Assembly (NCBI GenBank): GCA_910586305.1
Contig: CAJUGS010000033.1
Span: 1-36,805 of the forward strand
Length of the DNA stretch: 36,805 nucleotides
Direction: 5' to 3'
Source of the DNA: an uncultured Duncaniella sp.
Lineage (GTDB): Bacteria; Bacteroidota; Bacteroidia; Bacteroidales; Muribaculaceae
Shown: piece after piece, positions 18,580 to 27,395 of the stretch
Layout of the letters: every line of letters starts with the position of its first letter
Numbering within the stretch: position 1 is the stretch's first letter
Notes under the pieces: generated by a model
What the model saw: only the letters and a program-made list of their open reading frames with translations
Told to the model about the DNA's origin: nothing
The model's database searches: none
Translations under genes and position numbers: made by a program

Positions 18580-19539
18580 TTAGTTCTGGCCTGAGCCTGA
18601 GTTGTTAGAGCTTGAGTTGCCGTAGTAGTTGAGGCTGGTGCGCACTTTGTATTTGCCATATACGTAGCCTGCCTTTGTGCCAAGTCCTGTCAGATCGATG
18701 TTGAAGTTGATTACGGTCAAGCCTGTCGAGAGCGTAGAGGCAGCGGAGACGTTGCTGACGGAGCAGTTTTCGATGAGCTTGTTGCTCTGGTCGTAGATGG
18801 GGTAGGTTGTGTCCGCATCGGGATTGATGATATATCCGCCTTCATTGAGCTGTACTGGCAGGTCTTTGATTACGAAGGCCTGGTCGGGCATGGTCTCTCC
18901 AAACTTGGTGTGGAGTACGTTGACGATGGCTGTGAGTTTCTTGTAGTCGATGATTACAGCCATGAGGTTGCTGTCGTTCTTGAAGAGTTCGGTTCCCTGC
19001 TCGCCGATTTCTTCGGAGTATGATGTTCCGAGATAGGTGCTCTGTACCGGGAATGTTGTGACAGCGTAGCGGCTGTTGAGGGTGAAGTTGATGACGTAGA
19101 TGGGGAAAGTGCCTATCTGGCCGTTTGCGTAGATGGTGCGCAGGGGGTTGGAGCGCATATCAAACTCGTCGAATACATAGTTGTTGTTGACGACGTTTGT
19201 GGGGGTGATGTTGCGGTCGCGGGTGATGTAGAAGCCTGCCTTGGCATCGACGGTGAATGGAAGGGTGGGGAGACGGAGGGCGGTCTGTGCGAGGTCTTCG
19301 GCTACCTTCAGATTGGTTACTTCAATATCGATGTTGCCGTTTGTATAGTCGTAGTGGAATTTATAGTTGGGGCCGTCGAACACGTTGGCTTCCTCGGTCT
19401 CGAGGTCGATGACGTAGTTGAAGCAGGCGGTGCCACCATAGGTGTAGGTAGCCTCGTCTTTGGCGTTTTCGCCACTGCTGAGACATGAGGTGAATGCGAG
19501 GGCGGAGATGATGGCCGCCAAGTAGTGGAATTTCTTCAT
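18580..19539 (-). CDS. Uncharacterised lipoprotein downstream of a TonB-dependent receptor
   Basis: This 319-residue protein starts at ATG 19539 (MKKFHYLAAIISALAFTSC), a lipoprotein signal with the lipid-attachment Cys in FTSC at residue 19. The mature part is beta-rich with a Ser/Asn/Gly-rich C-terminal tail and has no motif I recognise. An in-frame extension to 19590 would bury the signal and is rejected. It follows the TonB-dependent receptor gene by 91 bases with no convincing promoter between, so it is probably the partner lipoprotein of that receptor. It is much shorter than SusD and lacks its helical repeats. Function is unknown. Confidence 0.8.
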   Translation of the reverse strand: MKKFHYLAAIISALAFTSCLSSGENAKDEATYTYGGTACFNYVIDLETEEANVFDGPNYKFHYDYTNGNIDIEVTNLKVAEDLAQTALRLPTLPFTVDAKAGFYITRDRNITPTNVVNNNYVFDEFDMRSNPLRTIYANGQIGTFPIYVINFTLNSRYAVTTFPVQSTYLGTSYSEEIGEQGTELFKNDSNLMAVIIDYKKLTAIVNVLHTKFGETMPDQAFVIKDLPVQLNEGGYIINPDADTTYPIYDQSNKLIENCSVSNVSAASTLSTGLTVINFNIDLTGLGTKAGYVYGKYKVRTSLNYYGNSSSNNSGSGQN

Positions 19540-19630
19540 ATTGTGCTGTTTGAGTGTTTCGATTAAACGGATTTTGTATTCTTTAATCAAAACGTGTTTT
19601 GGCTTGAATTATTGTGTGTCCTATGTTTTG

Positions 19631-21841
19631 TCAGTGCATATTCTCGCCTACGTTGATGCGTAGGGTGATTCCGCCGCGCACCGGCTTTCCCTGCTGGAAG
19701 AAGTTGTTGCCGATGCTTTCGTAGTGGAAGATATCGAAGCGTGTGTCTGTGAGGTTTTTGCCCCAGAGGTCTATGCTCCAGTTCTTGTGTTCGAAACGCA
19801 CGGATGCTCCCATCTCGGCATAGAATGGCTGGCGGTACTCGTTTTCTTCGTCCCAGTAGATGGAGCCGGTGCCGCGTAGTGTGGGGCAGAACGATATGGC
19901 GTGAATCCATTCGGAACGAATGGGGAGGTGGTATGCAGCCGAGAGGAAAAGGGTGTTGGAGGGAGCATATGGCACACGGTTGCCCGAGAGATCGGAGAGG
20001 CCGTCGTGGAAGTTGCGGAATGTGGCGTGAGTGTAGCCGTAGCTGAGGTCGAATTTCCAGCGTTCGGCCGGGGTGTAGCGTATTGTCAGTTCAGCTCCGA
20101 GCGAACGGGTGCGTCCGGCGTTGGCCATCATGCGTCCGGTGGTGGTGCCTTCGGGGAAAATGGTGACCTGCTGGTCGCGCACGTCGATCCAGAATGCGGA
20201 GAAGGTGGAATAGACACGTCCTTCGTCGCAAGAGAAGTGGCCTCCGAGTTCGTAGTTCCACGACACCTCGGGGCGGTAGCTCACGATGGCATCGATGTCA
20301 TACTCGGGTGTCTGGCCCATTGAAGCCATCATTTTCGACTGGAGGATGTCGCTGAACATCTGTGTGTTGTAGCCACCGGCCTTGTAGCCTTTGGCTGCTG
20401 ACAGGAAGACGGCCGAGTTGCGCATATTATAGGTGACCGAGATATTGGGCAGTAGTTCGCTGAATGTCTGGCCGAGGCGCCCTTTGTCGTGGATTTCGAT
20501 GGCCTTGTGGCCCAGGGCTATGGAGCCTCTGTTCATTGTGGCTATTGTGGAGACGTCGCTGGCATATGATAGGTTGGCGTGCTCGTAGTCAAAGCGTATG
20601 CCGGCCGAGAAAGTCCATTTGCCCAGGTCGAGCGAGCTGCGGTGATAGGCTGCGAAACCTCTGACAGGCTGTCGGAAGTGGCTGTCAAGGAGGAAGCTGT
20701 CGTCGGGGAATGAGAGGCTCATTCCGCTCGGGAGCTGTGAGTTTATGAGGTTGTCAATGCCGTCCTTCTTGAAATGTACCGGTGCGTGCATACGGTTGTG
20801 CTTGTAGAAGCCAAACACGCCGGCAAGCCAGCTATAGGAGCCTTTGGAGCCTCTGAGCACGATGTCTTGGGTCACGCTACGCTCGTGTTGGCGCTGGGTG
20901 AGTGTGAAGTAGCTGAGTGGCAGGAAGTCTTGGTCGAGGGTCATGCGGTCCGACAGGTAGTGGAGTCCTGTGATCGATGCGAGCGTGAACCACGGGGTGG
21001 CCCAGCTGACGGTGATTCCGTCGGTGAAGCCGTCGCGGCGGTAGCCACACTCGTCGTTGTAGTTTATCTCACCGGTGTCTTCGAACTTGTAAGGGTAGCC
21101 GTGCTGGCGGCTGTGGGTGAACGAGAAGTTGTTTTCGATATTGACCACGGAGGAGGGACGCCAGATTGTGCGCCAGCGGTATGACTCGTCGTAGGCGCGG
21201 TCGGCTTTCTTCCCGTTATATTTGTTGCGGAAGTAGCCCGCGTCGCCTGCGTTGTAGGCTGTTATGCTCATGCCAAGGCGCGGGTGAAGCTTGTGGTAGA
21301 TTCCGATTGATGATTTGTAGGAGCCGTTTGTGGTGGCTGTGCCCGAAATCCTCACTCCCTGGTTGGTCATGGGGTTGATGGTGTAGACATTGATGAGTCC
21401 GGCTATCGTGTTTCGTCCGTAAAGTGTTGACTGCGGGCCACGCAGCACTTCGACACGAGCCACATCGGCCATATCGAAGTCGAAAGAGTTTTTGTTGAGA
21501 TAGGGGATGTTGTCGACGTTGAGTCCCACGGCCGGCTGGTCTATACGTGCTCCGATACCGCGGACATAGATGGAGGCTGTCATGCGCGAACCATAGTCGG
21601 GCATATAGAAGTTGGGGGCGATTTCGCTCAGTCCTTTCATGCCGGCGACGTTCAGTCGTTCTATTTCTGGCTGTCGGACTGTGGTTACCGTCACGGGCTG
21701 GCGCAGCAGGGAACGGCTCTGTTTGATTGCTGTGACTCGCACCTCGCTGAGATTGGTAGTGTCTGGTATCTCTGAAACCGCTGTAGCAGATACGCTTAGT
21801 GATGACAAAGCCGTGATGAGGCCGAGGATGGGATATTTCAT
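19631..21841 (-). CDS. TonB-dependent outer-membrane receptor
   Basis: This 736-residue receptor has a signal peptide (MKYPILGLITALSSLSVSATA) and a TonB-box-like LSEVRVTA near residues 31-38. The plug domain (about 45-165) contains VRGIGARIDQP and LRGPQSTLYGRNTIAGLINVY, followed by a 22-strand barrel. It lacks the N-terminal carboxypeptidase-like extension of SusC proteins and resembles siderophore, heme or cobalamin receptors in size. It ends VGENMH rather than in an aromatic residue, unusual for a barrel. The promoter at 21868-21899 overlaps the end of the upstream gene, so it can be expressed separately. Substrate cannot be inferred. Confidence 0.92.
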   Translation of the reverse strand: MKYPILGLITALSSLSVSATAVSEIPDTTNLSEVRVTAIKQSRSLLRQPVTVTTVRQPEIERLNVAGMKGLSEIAPNFYMPDYGSRMTASIYVRGIGARIDQPAVGLNVDNIPYLNKNSFDFDMADVARVEVLRGPQSTLYGRNTIAGLINVYTINPMTNQGVRISGTATTNGSYKSSIGIYHKLHPRLGMSITAYNAGDAGYFRNKYNGKKADRAYDESYRWRTIWRPSSVVNIENNFSFTHSRQHGYPYKFEDTGEINYNDECGYRRDGFTDGITVSWATPWFTLASITGLHYLSDRMTLDQDFLPLSYFTLTQRQHERSVTQDIVLRGSKGSYSWLAGVFGFYKHNRMHAPVHFKKDGIDNLINSQLPSGMSLSFPDDSFLLDSHFRQPVRGFAAYHRSSLDLGKWTFSAGIRFDYEHANLSYASDVSTIATMNRGSIALGHKAIEIHDKGRLGQTFSELLPNISVTYNMRNSAVFLSAAKGYKAGGYNTQMFSDILQSKMMASMGQTPEYDIDAIVSYRPEVSWNYELGGHFSCDEGRVYSTFSAFWIDVRDQQVTIFPEGTTTGRMMANAGRTRSLGAELTIRYTPAERWKFDLSYGYTHATFRNFHDGLSDLSGNRVPYAPSNTLFLSAAYHLPIRSEWIHAISFCPTLRGTGSIYWDEENEYRQPFYAEMGASVRFEHKNWSIDLWGKNLTDTRFDIFHYESIGNNFFQQGKPVRGGITLRINVGENMH

Positions 21842-21867
21842 TGCACTCTATTGGAAAAATGAGGGTG

Positions 21868-21899
21868 CAAAGTTACTGATTTTCGGAAAGAAATTCAAA
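21868..21899 (-). promoter_or_regulatory. Promoter of the TonB-dependent receptor, overlapping the previous stop codon
   Basis: TTTG at 21896-21899, a 20-base spacer and TAACTTTG at 21868-21875 on the minus strand form a near-ideal promoter. The -33 box overlaps the stop codon (21895-21897) of the DUF6492-like gene. Confidence 0.85.
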
Positions 21900-22797
21900 A
21901 AAATTCCCTGACAACTCGGGCCACGTCGTCGTGTGGAAGGGTTATGGCCGAGCGTTTGCCTTTCTGCAGGCAGACGCCGAAGATTTCGGGCTGTCTGATT
22001 TTTTCGGTTAGGGTCTTTCGCAGGGAGTCTGTGTCGGCGAATTTCTCGATATGCGCCACCGGGAACGGCCGTGTGTCGTGGAGATAATGTCCGCTCAGGT
22101 GCAACACGTGGTCGCAGAAGAGTCCATAGAGGTAATACTCGCTGAATCGGTAGGTGTTGCACAGCTTGTGCTTCCAGCTTCCGGTGAGCGAGTGTGAGGC
22201 TATCTGTTTGAGTAGCTGTTTGAGGTTTCTGCGCACGAATATCGTGGGCTGGGCCATATAGCAGAACGAGTCGGGCTCCGGACCGGAAGGGAGCGGCATG
22301 AGTGAGCGCGCCACGCGGCAGTACTGGTCGTGGCATGGCTCATCCTCGAAGATGCGTTTGTAGAGCATCCACTCCCGTGAGCCGTCGGGGGCTGTGCGGG
22401 AGATGTCGGAGAGTCCGAACGGACGCAGGAACACACACTCCGAATCGATGTTGACCACGGCCTCGATTTCGGGAGGCATCAGCTCGAAGACCGCAAGCTT
22501 GCATATCTGCTGCACTATCCACTCGCGTACCGGGATGGTGAACGGCGACACGAGGTAGTGGTGGCCGAGCAGAGGGAACGGGAGACGCATCATGTAGAAT
22601 GGCATCAGTTCCTTTTTGCGGTGGATGTGGCGGCGGGCAAATGCAGGGTTTGAGCGGAATAGGTCGTAGTCTTCGTCGTTGACTATTATATAGTGAGGCA
22701 CATCCGGGCCTGCGAAACGGTCCATGCTTTCGCACAGAAGTTCGCATTCCCGGATGTCCTTGCTATAGGATTGGGTTACAATCGCGAATTTCGACAT
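21895..22797 (-). CDS. DUF6492-like putative glycosyltransferase
   Basis: This 300-residue protein begins MSKFAIVTQSYSKDIRECELL and has a HYIIVNDEDYDLF strand-loop. NIDSECVFLRPF near residues 115-126 resembles the DxD-containing segment of GT-A enzymes. The pattern is what I recall for the DUF6492 family, thought to be glycosyltransferase-like. There is no signal peptide or clear membrane helix, so it is probably cytosolic. It starts 10 bases after the peptide transporter stop and is likely the last gene of that operon. Acceptor and donor are unknown. Confidence 0.7.
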   Translation of the reverse strand: MSKFAIVTQSYSKDIRECELLCESMDRFAGPDVPHYIIVNDEDYDLFRSNPAFARRHIHRKKELMPFYMMRLPFPLLGHHYLVSPFTIPVREWIVQQICKLAVFELMPPEIEAVVNIDSECVFLRPFGLSDISRTAPDGSREWMLYKRIFEDEPCHDQYCRVARSLMPLPSGPEPDSFCYMAQPTIFVRRNLKQLLKQIASHSLTGSWKHKLCNTYRFSEYYLYGLFCDHVLHLSGHYLHDTRPFPVAHIEKFADTDSLRKTLTEKIRQPEIFGVCLQKGKRSAITLPHDDVARVVREFF

Positions 22798-22807
22798 TTG
22801 AGAGCCG

Positions 22808-24331
22808 TTACTTTGTCACTCTTTCAAGCCACTTGACCATGCCGAACATGATGCCCATGGAGATGACGCAGACGGCGAGGAATACACCCCAGGCTACTTC
22901 GATGGGTGCCTTGTTGTAGATGAGCGGGCCGATCCAGAGGAGAAGGTTACCCACTGCGGTGGCTCCGAGCCAAAGGCCCTGGCAGAGACCCTGCATATGC
23001 TTGGGCGCTACTTTGGAGACGAAGGAGAGTCCGAGCGGGGAGATGAAGAGCTCGGCTACGGTCATGAAGAAGTAGTAGACAATCAGTACCCACGGTCCGG
23101 AAATCATTGTGGCCTTGACAGCCTCGGGAAGAGCGCGGAACTCGGTGCCTGAGGGATAGCCCATATACATTGAGTAGAGGGTCATGAAGAGGTAGGCCAC
23201 TCCGGCGAGTCCCATACCGATACCAATCTTGCGCGGGGTGGAAATCTCCTTGCCACGGCGAGATAGTGAGCTGAAGAGAAGGATGATGACCGGTGTGAGG
23301 ATGATGACGAAGAAGGGGTTGACGGCCTGCCAGATTTCGGGTGCGATGGTGGTTGTGTCCACGAAGTCTCGGGCAAAGAGCGACATGGAAGTGCCGTTCT
23401 GGTGGAAGGAGAACCAGAAGAAGATGGCGATGCCGAGCACTGCGAAGAGGGCGTACATACGCTGCTTGATTTCTTTGGCCATAGCTGCTTTCTCCTCGGG
23501 GGTGTAGGTTGAGGCCACTGTCTCTTCCTTGCGTGCCGGGTTGGGAAGGCCGTTCTTTGTGAAGATGAAGATGGCGAGCGAGAGAAGCATGGCGGCCACT
23601 GAGGCGATGAATGAGTAGTGGATACCGGTGTTGAACACGTCGAGATACTGGGTGCAGAAGGACTGTATGTCGTGTCCTGTCTGATATCCTACCTGTGTGG
23701 CGAGGGCATAGAGGTTGCTCATGTTCTCCTCGTTCATGGAGTCTGTCAGGCTGAGGTATTCATGACACATGGCCGGGAAGGAGGCATTGTAGGTCATCTC
23801 GTTGGCGTTTAGCCACCAGCTGCGCAGCAGGGGGGCCACGAAGGGAGCCACGACTCCGCCGATGTTGATGAACACATAGAAGATCTGGAATCCAGAGTCG
23901 CGCTGAGAGCTATATTTGGGGTTGTCGTAGAGCTGGCCCACTATGGCTTGTAGATTGCCCTTGAAGAGGCCGTTGCCGAACGCGATGAGGAAGAGTGCCA
24001 CACAGGTGAGTGTGAGGAGCCATGAAGTGTTTTCGGAAGTGGCGAGAATGGGCACTGCAAGCACTACGTAGCCCATGGTCATAACGAGCAGGCCTGAGAT
24101 GATGGTGCCTTTGTAGTTGCAGGTTTTGTCGGCAATATAGCCGCCGACAAGGCTGAGCACATAGATGCCGGCGTAGAAGAAGGAGTAGATGAGGGTCGAA
24201 GTCTCCTCGTTGAGACCGAATTTCGAGCAGAGGAAGAGAACGAGTACGGCGTTCATGATGTAGTAGCCGAAACGTTCTCCCATATTACTCAGAGCGGCGG
24301 GAATCAACCCCTTGGGATGGTTTTTAAACAT
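22808..24331 (-). CDS. POT/PTR2-family proton-coupled peptide transporter
   Basis: This 507-residue inner-membrane protein has about 14 predicted helices and the POT signature GERFGYY at residues 18-24. In the usual ExxERFxYY motif the first Glu is replaced by Asn16 (N-M-G-E-R), as I recall for a Bacteroidetes subgroup. FGNGLFKGN in the fourth helix matches the FGxGxxKPN pattern of the family. It would import di- or tripeptides with protons. It starts 24 bases after the choice-of-anchor J gene and is followed 10 bases later by the DUF6492-like gene, so the three form an operon in which a surface protein and a peptide importer are expressed together. Confidence 0.92.
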   Translation of the reverse strand: MFKNHPKGLIPAALSNMGERFGYYIMNAVLVLFLCSKFGLNEETSTLIYSFFYAGIYVLSLVGGYIADKTCNYKGTIISGLLVMTMGYVVLAVPILATSENTSWLLTLTCVALFLIAFGNGLFKGNLQAIVGQLYDNPKYSSQRDSGFQIFYVFINIGGVVAPFVAPLLRSWWLNANEMTYNASFPAMCHEYLSLTDSMNEENMSNLYALATQVGYQTGHDIQSFCTQYLDVFNTGIHYSFIASVAAMLLSLAIFIFTKNGLPNPARKEETVASTYTPEEKAAMAKEIKQRMYALFAVLGIAIFFWFSFHQNGTSMSLFARDFVDTTTIAPEIWQAVNPFFVIILTPVIILLFSSLSRRGKEISTPRKIGIGMGLAGVAYLFMTLYSMYMGYPSGTEFRALPEAVKATMISGPWVLIVYYFFMTVAELFISPLGLSFVSKVAPKHMQGLCQGLWLGATAVGNLLLWIGPLIYNKAPIEVAWGVFLAVCVISMGIMFGMVKWLERVTK

Positions 24332-24355
24332 ATCGTATACGGTGTGTGCTTGGGA

Positions 24356-26638
24356 TTACTTTACTGCTATTTTGCGTGATGTGCCGTCGGTGTAACGGGC
24401 TATGTAGATGCCGGGAGCGAGACCTTCGGGGTTGACACGCTGTCCGGCAAGTGTGAAGACTGCCTCGATGGAGAGTGTGTTGTCGCCGGTGATGTTCTCT
24501 ATGCCGGTGTTGACTTCCTTGACCTTGATTACTTTTCTGACGCCTGGAGCTGTTATCTCGAGGTCGCCGTCAATAATCACGGAGGCGTCGTTGTGGCTGA
24601 GTGTCAGCTCTGTCTTTCCGAAGCGTCCGCTGAGTGTGGCATCGAGTCCGGCCACGTTGCTCAGTGACAGCTGTTCGGCAGGATAGTATGAGTCGAGCAG
24701 GACGGTGACGGGGCTGTCGCCGATTTCCACTTCGGATGTTTCGCTCTCAAGCCATGGGTAGCATCCCATGAGGTTGATGGCGAAGGAGTTGTAGCATGGT
24801 CCGTTGTCGCCGTCGATGTAGGCGAGGGGATATAGGCTGTAGAGCCATCCGCGTTCGGCGTCGTGGTTGTGCTTGAGCGCATAGCCGAAGTTCATTTCGT
24901 CGGGATGCGGCATGATGCTCTGCATTGCTGCAAAGTAGTGGAATTTCTCAGAGTGGAATCCTCTCACAAGCACCACATAGGCTGTGTGGGTGTTGTCGAG
25001 TACGACTGGGGTCTCGAAGTCAAACGGTATAGTGGCGAGGTCGCCGTTGGACGGACCCTCGGCAAGGATGAAGTCCGATCCCTTGCAGGTGGCCGAGGCC
25101 ATGAGCTGGTTCTTGACAGCCTCTGGGTCGTTGAGGTCGAGTACGAAGTCGTCGCCGAGCGAGTAGAGCTCAAGGGTGAGTTCGGCGTCAGGCTCCTGGC
25201 TGGAATGGGCGAGAAGGTGGGCACCGTTCACTACGAGAGGGGCTTCGGAGGGGAAGAGGAAGTTGAGAACTCCGTCAACATATACGTCATACTGGCTTGT
25301 GGCCGGATCCTCGCCGGGGAAGCTCATGTTGAACCACATGGCATCCGTGTGGGCCGACTTGCCGAAGTATACGGTGGCAGTCTCGCCGAGTACGAGCTCG
25401 CGGCATAGGAATCCGAGGCCTTCAGTGGCGGGAGAGAAGGGCAGAAGGCCCATGTTGATGTCGCCTTGCGAGGTGGTTACAGTGGGTTTGCCACCGGCCT
25501 GGAGCATCAGGTAGTTGTCGGAGTATGTGCCGTCGGCATATCCGGGCGCACTTGCTGTGAGGCGCGGGGGGAAATAGAAATTATTGGCTGTCTCCTTGTC
25601 GTGGGCGGGATTTGTGGCATAGGTCACGGTGAGGCTCTCGCCGTTGCCGCCACTCACCCATGTCTTGGAGGCAAAATCGGTATTGTATTCCCAGGCGAAC
25701 TTGTAGGCGTCGCTGTAGTAGGGCGATGTGTTTGTCCAGGTTATGGGGGTGTATGCGGGATAGTGGGCTACCGCGCCTTCAACAGTGACCCATCCGGGCT
25801 GGCGGTCATATCCCCAGAAGAGTGTTTCCCAGGGGCGTGAGTAGGACACCTTGTCGAGTTCCGGGAGACCCACTCTCACTTTGTCGAGGAAGATTGCGTC
25901 GGGTGATTTTGTGCTGAGATATCGGAATGCTATCTGAGCTTTCTTTCCGGCCCAGTCAGACAGGCTCAGAGTGTGGGTCCAGAAGTATGACGGAGCCTCG
26001 TAGATGAGTTCTTCGGTAGTCTTTTTGTTGGCCTCGTCGCCGGCGTTGAATATTTCGGTCCATTCGCCGCCTTCGGGTCTCACATAGACCTGGAAGTTGT
26101 TGGTGAGTTCGCGTTCTCCGATGAATTCGCTCTTCTCGGAGTCGAACTTGCCTTGCGAGGAGTCGAAGAAAAAGAAGGCCTGGTAGAAGGCTGAAAATGA
26201 CAGCTGGTCTCCTGCCTTTACTTCGATCTCGGGTGTTATGAGCCATTCATCCTGCGGGGCTGATGGCAGTATGCCCATCACGTAGACTCCGTCGGCAGGC
26301 TGCATGATGGAGGGGTGGAGGGCGTAGGGAAACCATGTGTTGGTCGGGGCTTTCTCTCCGGCTTTGCTTTCGCGCGTCCATCCGGTTGGCAGCCATGTGT
26401 AGCTCTGGGTGGTGGGACACGCTTCGAAGCTTTCCGAGAGTCTCTCGGCCGATTCGGTGGAGCGGCTCACTTTGGCTGGGTTGAGCACACACGATTCCAC
26501 GCTTTTGGCCTCTATGCTTCGGGCGGTGATGGGACGCACAGCGTTTTGATGGCTGATGCTCCGGAGTCCGGCGGGGGAGTTCGGGCTTGCGCTTAGAGCG
26601 AGCGCCGACATTAACGCGAAGGTGTAGAAGTTTTTCAT
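24356..26638 (-). CDS. Secreted choice-of-anchor J domain protein with T9SS-type tail
   Basis: This 760-residue protein has a signal peptide (MKNFYTFALMSALALSASP). A jelly-roll choice-of-anchor J domain (about residues 85-265) shows DEWLITPEIEV, NNFQVYVRPEGGEWTEIF and AQIAFRYLSTKSPDAIFLDKVRV. Such domains occur in surface adhesins and proteases, here without a visible protease domain. A further beta-sandwich region is followed by a T9SS-like tail: IEAVFTLAGQRVNPEGLAPGIYI to RKIAVK. It is likely exported across the outer membrane and attached or released. First gene of an operon with a peptide transporter and a DUF6492-like protein. Confidence 0.85.
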   Translation of the reverse strand: MKNFYTFALMSALALSASPNSPAGLRSISHQNAVRPITARSIEAKSVESCVLNPAKVSRSTESAERLSESFEACPTTQSYTWLPTGWTRESKAGEKAPTNTWFPYALHPSIMQPADGVYVMGILPSAPQDEWLITPEIEVKAGDQLSFSAFYQAFFFFDSSQGKFDSEKSEFIGERELTNNFQVYVRPEGGEWTEIFNAGDEANKKTTEELIYEAPSYFWTHTLSLSDWAGKKAQIAFRYLSTKSPDAIFLDKVRVGLPELDKVSYSRPWETLFWGYDRQPGWVTVEGAVAHYPAYTPITWTNTSPYYSDAYKFAWEYNTDFASKTWVSGGNGESLTVTYATNPAHDKETANNFYFPPRLTASAPGYADGTYSDNYLMLQAGGKPTVTTSQGDINMGLLPFSPATEGLGFLCRELVLGETATVYFGKSAHTDAMWFNMSFPGEDPATSQYDVYVDGVLNFLFPSEAPLVVNGAHLLAHSSQEPDAELTLELYSLGDDFVLDLNDPEAVKNQLMASATCKGSDFILAEGPSNGDLATIPFDFETPVVLDNTHTAYVVLVRGFHSEKFHYFAAMQSIMPHPDEMNFGYALKHNHDAERGWLYSLYPLAYIDGDNGPCYNSFAINLMGCYPWLESETSEVEIGDSPVTVLLDSYYPAEQLSLSNVAGLDATLSGRFGKTELTLSHNDASVIIDGDLEITAPGVRKVIKVKEVNTGIENITGDNTLSIEAVFTLAGQRVNPEGLAPGIYIARYTDGTSRKIAVK

Positions 26639-26726
26639 CAGTGATGGGTGATTGGTTATGTTTCCTTGTGAATTGAGGCTTTGAGACCTCCAGGCTGTAA
26701 ATGTAAAGGCGGGACTATGCCCATGC

Positions 26727-26758
26727 CAAAGTTACGAATTATTTGCGGAGTATACAAA
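26727..26758 (-). promoter_or_regulatory. Promoter of the choice-of-anchor J operon
   Basis: On the minus strand, TTTG (26755-26758), a 20-base spacer and TAACTTTG (26727-26734) give a near-ideal promoter. Its -33 element lies in the T-tract of the adjacent tRNA-Asp terminator, so terminator and promoter overlap. Confidence 0.8.
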
Positions 26759-26803
26759 AAAAGAATGAGTAACGAGAACCGAAGTTCTGCAATTACTCAT
26801 TCT
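26756..26803 (-). terminator. Terminator of tRNA-Asp, distal copy
   Basis: AGAATGAGTAA/TTACTCATTCT arms (26762-26772 with 26793-26803) enclose an inner AGAAC-TTCG-GTTCT hairpin with a stable UUCG tetraloop. The minus strand continues into a T-run. Confidence 0.9.
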
Positions 26804-26816
26804 CCTCTCTCCTCAG

Positions 26817-26890
26817 CGGTATGGACGGGACTCGAACCCGCGACCCCCTGCGTGACAGGCAGGTATTCTAACCAGCTGAACTACCACACC
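26817..26890 (-). tRNA. tRNA-Asp (GTC anticodon), copy 2 in transcription order
   Basis: This 74-base cloverleaf has acceptor GGTGTGG/CCATACC, anticodon stem CCTGC/GCAGG with loop holding GTC, T-arm GCGGG-TTCGAGT-CCCGT and discriminator G. No CCA is encoded. It has its own promoter and terminator. Confidence 0.95.
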
Positions 26891-26930
26891 AAGGTTTTGA
26901 GATGTAACGGTTAGTTCCGTTTAGCGAGTG

Positions 26931-26962
26931 CAAAGTTAGTGCAAATTTTGTTCTTATGCAAA
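26931..26962 (-). promoter_or_regulatory. Promoter of tRNA-Asp, distal copy
   Basis: TTTG (26959-26962), 20-base spacer, TAACTTTG (26931-26938) on the minus strand. Confidence 0.9.
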
Positions 26963-26981
26963 TTTTTTGATAAGATTTTTT

Positions 26982-27031
26982 ACAAAAAAAGAATGAGTAA
27001 CGAGAACCGAGGTTCTGCAATTACTCATTCT
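26982..27031 (-). terminator. Terminator of tRNA-Asp, proximal copy
   Basis: Same architecture as the distal copy: arms 26990-27000 and 27021-27031, inner AGAAC-CTCG-GTTCT hairpin, and a T-run on the minus strand. The tetraloop differs by one base from the distal copy. Confidence 0.9.
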
Positions 27032-27044
27032 CCTCTCTCCTCAG

Positions 27045-27118
27045 CGGTATGGACGGGACTCGAACCCGCGACCCCCTGCGTGACAGGCAGGTATTCTAAC
27101 CAGCTGAACTACCACACC
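27045..27118 (-). tRNA. tRNA-Asp (GTC anticodon), copy 1 in transcription order
   Basis: The 74-base gene is identical in sequence to the copy at 26817-26890. It forms the upstream half of a tandem duplication of about 185 bases that includes promoter box, tRNA and terminator. Confidence 0.95.
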
Positions 27119-27159
27119 AAGGTTTTTGAGGTGAAACGGTTAGTTCCGTTTAGCGAGTG

Positions 27160-27191
27160 CAAAGTTAGATGGTTTTTTGCTTTTGTGCAAA
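27160..27191 (-). promoter_or_regulatory. Promoter of tRNA-Asp, proximal copy
   Basis: TTTG (27188-27191), 20-base spacer, TAACTTTG (27160-27167) on the minus strand. Confidence 0.9.
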
Positions 27192-27340
27192 TTTATTCCA
27201 GATTTTTTTTAGATGAGTGGTTATTTTCGGAAAAACAGAATAACGGTTGGTAATTATGGATTGTGTTTTAGTGCGTTCCTCCTTGTCGCGTGTGTGATTT
27301 GTCGATTCCGGGTTTTAAGGGGAAGGCTCTTATGAATTAC

Positions 27341-27370
27341 AAAAAAAATTCCCCGACCGAGGCCGGGGAA
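27341..27370 (-). terminator. Terminator of the propeller-like T9SS substrate gene
   Basis: TTCCCCG (27349-27355) pairs with CGGGGAA (27364-27370) and is followed on the minus strand by eight or more T residues, 25 bases past the stop. Confidence 0.92.
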
Positions 27371-27395
27371 AATAAGGTTGGGATTCAGGAGTCTT

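Noticed and set aside
26681..27253. Two plus-strand ORFs of 77 and 104 residues with near-identical cores
   Set aside because: They read through the antisense of the two tRNA-Asp genes and their terminators; the shared core is simply the tRNA sequence.
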